Origin: Prevotella sp.
GTDB lineage: Bacteria > Bacteroidota > Bacteroidia > Bacteroidales > Bacteroidaceae
Reading direction: 5' to 3'
Assembly: GCA_017541365.1 (NCBI GenBank)
Contig: JAFXZF010000065.1
Span: 1-34,002, forward strand
Length of the DNA: 34,002 nt
This document shows, piece by piece, positions 31,004 through 34,002 of the stretch. How positions within the stretch are numbered: position 1 is the first letter of the stretch; every line of letters begins with the position of its first letter. The position numbers and the translations under genes are program-made. The notes under the pieces were generated by a model, which was not told the DNA's origin, ran no database searches, and saw nothing but the letters and a program-made list of their open reading frames with translations.

Positions 31004-33562
31004 ATGACAAACTTATTTATCGCCATCTACCGTTTTTTCCGTAACCATCGCGCCCTCATGTGGCTCACGATGGTTATACTGTTCTTAGTCACGGGTTTCT
31101 TCTCAAGCAAGATACACCTTGAGGAAGACCTCAACAAACTCATGCCGTCGTCAAAGAACCCTGACGGCACCACTAAGATGGCGTTTGCCGACCTGCGCAT
31201 CAAGGACAAGACCTTCCTGCTCTTCGAGGCAAGGGCTAAGGACGGCAGTCCCATGAAGCCCCAGGACATGAACGACGCCCAGATAGACAGTCTCACCACC
31301 GTGTGCGACGCCTTTGTCGATTCGCTCCTTGCCATGGATGGCGACACAGCCCACCGCATCATCGGCGATGTGTTCTACCAGATTCCCGAGGACCTCATGC
31401 TCGAGGGCATCAGTTTCCTGCAGGAAAACGTGCCCTCATACATCGACACCTCAGCCTACAGCGCCTTCGACACCCTGCTCACCGTGCCCCACATGAAGGC
31501 ACAGATGCAGCAGACGGCAGAAGATCTCCATACCGAACTTGGCGAGACATTCCCCGAACTCATACAGTCCGACCCCATCGGCATGCGCACCGTGCTCATG
31601 CAGCAGATGGCACCCCTCATGCAGGCAACAGGCGGCAGCTACAAGACCATCAACGACCACTTCTTCGTGCGCGATTCCACCGTCTGCGTGGCATTCATCT
31701 CGCCAGCATTCTCAGCCACCAACACAGGGCAGGGCTCACAGCTCTTTATCAACCTCAACTCGCTGATAGACCGTTTTCAGCAAGCCCACCCCAACGTCAA
31801 GATAAGCTACCACGGCACGCCAGCAAGCGGCTACTATAACTCGTCAACCATCAAGGGCGACCTCACGTCCACCATAGCGTGGTCACTCGTCATAGTCCTC
31901 GTGGTGCTCTTCATCTGTATGCGCAACTGGAACACCATCCCCCTGCTCATACTCCCCGTAGCCTTCGGCACCCTCTTCGGGCTCTCCATGATGTACTTCA
32001 TCAAGGGGCAGTTCTCCCTGCTCGCCCTGGGCATAGGCTCCGTGGTGCTCGGTGTGGCAATGAGCTACGTGCTCCACATCCTCACCCACTACAAGTACGT
32101 TGCCGACCCCGAGGTAGTGCTGCGTGACGAGACCAAGCCCGTGCTCCTGGGCTGCCTCACCACCATAGGCTCCTTCATGGGGCTCATCTTCATCAAGACC
32201 GACCTCCTGCAGGACTTCGGACTCTTCGCCGCCTTCGCCATCGTGGGCACCACCATCTTTGCCCTCATCTATCTGCCCCACCTCATGGTGCTTGAGAAGA
32301 ACAAGGTGAACCACAAGGCATTCGCCCTCATCGACCGCATCAACAACTACCCCTTCGAAACCAAGAAACCGCTGCTCGCCCTCATAGGCGCTGTGACAGC
32401 CGTCTGCGTGGCATTCTATGTAGTCAAGGGCACCGACTTCGATGCCGACATGGGCAACCTCGGCTACCTCTCTGACAACACCGAGTATTCCGAGGCACTG
32501 CTGCGCAACAAGACCTACACCGCCGACAAGTCCAAGTACTTCGCCTCACAAGGCAAGACCATGGAAGAGGCACTGCAGAACTTCGCCCTCCTCTCCCACA
32601 AGCTCGACTCGCTGCAGAAACTGGGTCTGGTGAAGGAATACACCCACACCGATGCCGTCTTCGTACCCCTCAAGGTGCAGCAGGAGCGCATCGACGCATG
32701 GAAGGCATACTGGACACCAGAGCGCCTCGCCAAGGTCAGGAACCTCATAGCCCAGACAGCCCCGTCGGCAGGACTCACCGCCGACAGCTTCCAGCCCTTC
32801 TTCGACCTCGCCACGGCAGACTATGAGCCCACACCGCTCTACTCTGCCGACATCATACCCGCAGGCTACCAGTCAACACTCATGGAACAGACAGCAGCAG
32901 GCGACTACCTCTGCTTCACCTCAGTGCGCTGCGCCAACGACTCCATACGCGGCAAGGACACCGACTACAACCGCATCTGCGACGCCATAGCAGACGAGCC
33001 CAACATGATGGTGCTCGACACCTACTACTACACCACCGACGGTCTGAACGACCTCAACAGCGACTTCAACATCCTCCAGTGGGTCAGCATGGCATTCGTC
33101 TTCGTGGTGCTCCTGCTCTCCTTCCATTTCAATCTCAGGCACACCTTGCTGGGCTTCGCCCCCATACTGCTCTCATGGCTCATAGTGCTCGGAGCAATGG
33201 CAATCTTCCAGGTGCGCTTCAACCTCATCAACATCATCATCTCCACATTCATCTTCGGCATAGGCGTTGATTACTCCATCTTCATCATGAGCGGACTCAT
33301 AGCCGACAAGAAGAACGGAAACATGCTTAGCGAAGCGTCAGAGCGCCAGCAGCAAGGCAAGGTACTCGCCTACCACAAGACGGCGATATTCTTCTCCGCC
33401 TTCATCCTCATCGTCACCGTCGCCTCCATGCTCTTTGCCAACCACCCGGCAATCAAGTCAGTAGGCTTCGCCACACTCGTAGGCATGGTCTCCGCCGTAG
33501 TACTCTCCTACGTAGTCCAGCCCGCCGTGTTCAAATTGCTGGAAAAAGGCAAAAGGAGTTAA
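31004..33562 (+). CDS. MMPL/RND-family lipid exporter
   Basis: An 852-residue inner-membrane protein with the RND duplication: one helix (ALMWLTMVILFLVTGFFS, about 14-32), a periplasmic loop to about 280, five helices (LVIVLVVLFICM, LILPVAFGTLFGLSMMYFI, GIGSVVLGVAMSYVLHILTHY and two more), then the same layout again (helix near 460, loop, helices from about 685 including NIIISTFIFGIGVDYSIFIMSG). The proton-relay region GIGVDYSIF is intact. MMPL proteins of this kind move lipids or polyene-lipid conjugates and are regular members of aryl-polyene/flexirubin clusters. As last gene of the set it is the likely exporter of the product. Its coding strand is markedly C-rich (about 57% G+C in a sampled line against about 38% in the DUF2723 gene). 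Confidence 0.9.
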   Translation: MTNLFIAIYRFFRNHRALMWLTMVILFLVTGFFSSKIHLEEDLNKLMPSSKNPDGTTKMAFADLRIKDKTFLLFEARAKDGSPMKPQDMNDAQIDSLTTVCDAFVDSLLAMDGDTAHRIIGDVFYQIPEDLMLEGISFLQENVPSYIDTSAYSAFDTLLTVPHMKAQMQQTAEDLHTELGETFPELIQSDPIGMRTVLMQQMAPLMQATGGSYKTINDHFFVRDSTVCVAFISPAFSATNTGQGSQLFINLNSLIDRFQQAHPNVKISYHGTPASGYYNSSTIKGDLTSTIAWSLVIVLVVLFICMRNWNTIPLLILPVAFGTLFGLSMMYFIKGQFSLLALGIGSVVLGVAMSYVLHILTHYKYVADPEVVLRDETKPVLLGCLTTIGSFMGLIFIKTDLLQDFGLFAAFAIVGTTIFALIYLPHLMVLEKNKVNHKAFALIDRINNYPFETKKPLLALIGAVTAVCVAFYVVKGTDFDADMGNLGYLSDNTEYSEALLRNKTYTADKSKYFASQGKTMEEALQNFALLSHKLDSLQKLGLVKEYTHTDAVFVPLKVQQERIDAWKAYWTPERLAKVRNLIAQTAPSAGLTADSFQPFFDLATADYEPTPLYSADIIPAGYQSTLMEQTAAGDYLCFTSVRCANDSIRGKDTDYNRICDAIADEPNMMVLDTYYYTTDGLNDLNSDFNILQWVSMAFVFVVLLLSFHFNLRHTLLGFAPILLSWLIVLGAMAIFQVRFNLINIIISTFIFGIGVDYSIFIMSGLIADKKNGNMLSEASERQQQGKVLAYHKTAIFFSAFILIVTVASMLFANHPAIKSVGFATLVGMVSAVVLSYVVQPAVFKLLEKGKRS

Positions 33563-33651
33563 GAAGTTAAGTAGTTAAGACGCTTCCTCTGCGGAGCCTT
33601 GATATTCCTACCTACGCACGCGGTTATGTCATGTAACAGACTGGTCTTCAT
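33559..33651 (-). CDS. 30-codon microprotein ORF with its own promoter
   Basis: On the minus strand an ATG at 33651 opens a 30-residue frame ending in TAA at 33559-33561, which overlaps the exporter stop on the other strand. The peptide starts MKTSLLHDITACVGRN and ends with KAPQRKRLNYLTS, so it has a polar N-terminal half with one Cys and a basic tail. An AAGGA stretch lies a few bases before the ATG, and a perfect promoter lies 22 bases upstream of it. I recognise no family. It may be a real small protein or a short antisense transcript against the end of the exporter gene. Confidence 0.5.
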   Translation of the reverse strand: MKTSLLHDITACVGRNIKAPQRKRLNYLTS

Positions 33652-33672
33652 AGTCCTTAACTCTCTCTCTTG

Positions 33673-33704
33673 CAAAGGTACGAATAAATGAGCGAAAATG
33701 CAAA
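33673..33704 (-). promoter_or_regulatory. Leftward Bacteroidetes-type promoter after the MMPL gene
   Basis: Minus strand: TTTG (33701-33704), 20 bases, TACCTTTG (33673-33680), an exact match to the consensus. It points toward the exporter gene, with only the 30-codon ORF downstream. Confidence 0.75.
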
Positions 33705-33729
33705 TTTATTTGCAATTTAAATATTAGTT

Positions 33730-33770
33730 GTGACATTTGTAACATTTGTAACATTTGTAACATTTGTGAC
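33730..33770. repeat. 9-bp tandem repeat
   Basis: GTGACATTT is followed by three identical GTAACATTT units and a partial GTGAC, in exact 9-bp register. The end units share the G variant, giving the array a symmetric look. Confidence 0.9.
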
Positions 33771-33850
33771 TTCTGGGTACATGTACCTTTCTCTATATCA
33801 AATAGCTGATGCTTAAATAGGATACAACGACTAAGAAAACTTTTCTTTGT

Positions 33851-33884
33851 AAGAAAGATAATTATATATATAATTCTCTTTCTT
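33851..33884. repeat. 34-nt A/T-rich palindrome
   Basis: Outer arms AAGAAAGA and TCTTTCTT flank a perfect 16-nt centre AATTATATATATAATT. Only one pair (T33859 against C33876) is mismatched. It could form a cruciform or an mRNA hairpin on either strand. It is not followed by a clean T tract. Confidence 0.85.
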
Positions 33885-34002
33885 ATTTCTTATAAGTATA
33901 TTATATATATATATAGGCGCGTGCGTGTGTCGAAAATGTTACATTTGTTATATTTGTTACACTAAAAAAACACTTGTAAATGTTAAAATGTACTATGCAC
34001 AA

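Larger units (their letters stand above)
33563..34002. other. Right-edge gap of 440 bases, repeat-dense
   Basis: No long frame occurs here. Contents from left to right: the 30-codon minus-strand ORF and its promoter (to 33704); a 9-bp tandem array (33730-33770); the palindrome GGTACATGTACC (33776-33787); the inverted repeat AAGAAAACTTTTCTT (33833-33847); a 34-nt palindrome (33851-33884); a TATATA run (about 33899-33914); and a second loose 9-bp array GTTACATTT, GTTATATTT, GTTACAC (33939-33963). The -7-like TATATTTG at 33949 could serve a gene beyond the right edge. Confidence 0.65.

Noticed and set aside
31883..32314. 143-residue minus-strand frame inside the exporter gene
   Set aside because: Low-complexity H/E/G-rich translation, no promoter or start context; it is the shadow of a C-rich coding strand.
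33730..33963. Chromosomal origin oriC
   Set aside because: No DnaA boxes like TTATCCACA and no dnaA nearby; kept only as a repeat-dense region of unknown role.

Overview
The window looks like chromosomal DNA of a Bacteroidales species, most likely Prevotella in the broad sense. The evidence is sequence-level: several clear Bacteroidetes-type promoters (TTTG, 19-20 bases, TAnnTTTG), start regions without a strong Shine-Dalgarno sequence, frequent AUA isoleucine codons, and Bacteroidales-typical families (DUF2723 glycosyltransferase, S9B dipeptidyl peptidase IV, GH28-GH105 pectinase fusion, MutS2 starting IYPDNFEKKIGF). I see no rRNA, tRNA, CRISPR array, transposase or prophage.

Layout. (1) 196-10510, plus strand: pheT and yebC; then, after two C/G-rich inverted repeats, a secreted GH28-GH105 pectinase; then ettA and mutS2. 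(2) 10543-21656, minus strand, transcribed right to left from a good promoter at 21688-21719: serine acetyltransferase, THUMP/RlmL-type rRNA methyltransferase, dipeptidyl peptidase IV, purD, a small membrane protein, a YqaA/DedA-type protein, a 1109-residue DUF2723 protein, a NodB-type polysaccharide deacetylase and queH. (3) 21824-22717, minus strand: a compact YtxH / holin-like / 81-residue module ending in a strong terminator. (4) 22911-27105, plus strand: SPOR lipoprotein, ruvX, peptide deformylase, a long TPR protein and a DUF3256-like exported protein. (5) 27106-27395: a gene-free gap that seems to hold an independent short RNA (promoter, perfect GNRA-loop hairpin, T tract) and then a second promoter. 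(6) 27396-33562, plus strand: a GNAT-like protein, ketosynthase, acyl carrier protein, two hotdog dehydratases and an MMPL/RND exporter. This is a small type II fatty-acid/aryl-polyene-like set without an obvious ketoreductase, chain-length factor or acyltransferase in the window. (7) 33563-34002: no large gene, but a promoter-driven 30-codon minus-strand ORF and a dense block of tandem and inverted repeats.

The most unusual signal is a family of 7-bp-period A/T-rich arrays (units such as AATTTTC, TAATTCC, TTCACAG, TTAACTC, TAAGAGT, ATTCACA). They occupy many gene junctions, run into coding sequence at both ends of genes (a signal peptide, the ruvX tail, stop codons) and sit directly before genes with non-ATG starts (GTG ettA, TTG mutS2, TTG def, apparently ATT queH). 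Two of the arrays enclose the same 31-nt core in opposite orientation (11108-11138 and 23879-23909, 2 mismatches). A different, G-rich repeat appears twice in frame inside mutS2. All calls come from reading the sequence; no database search was run.
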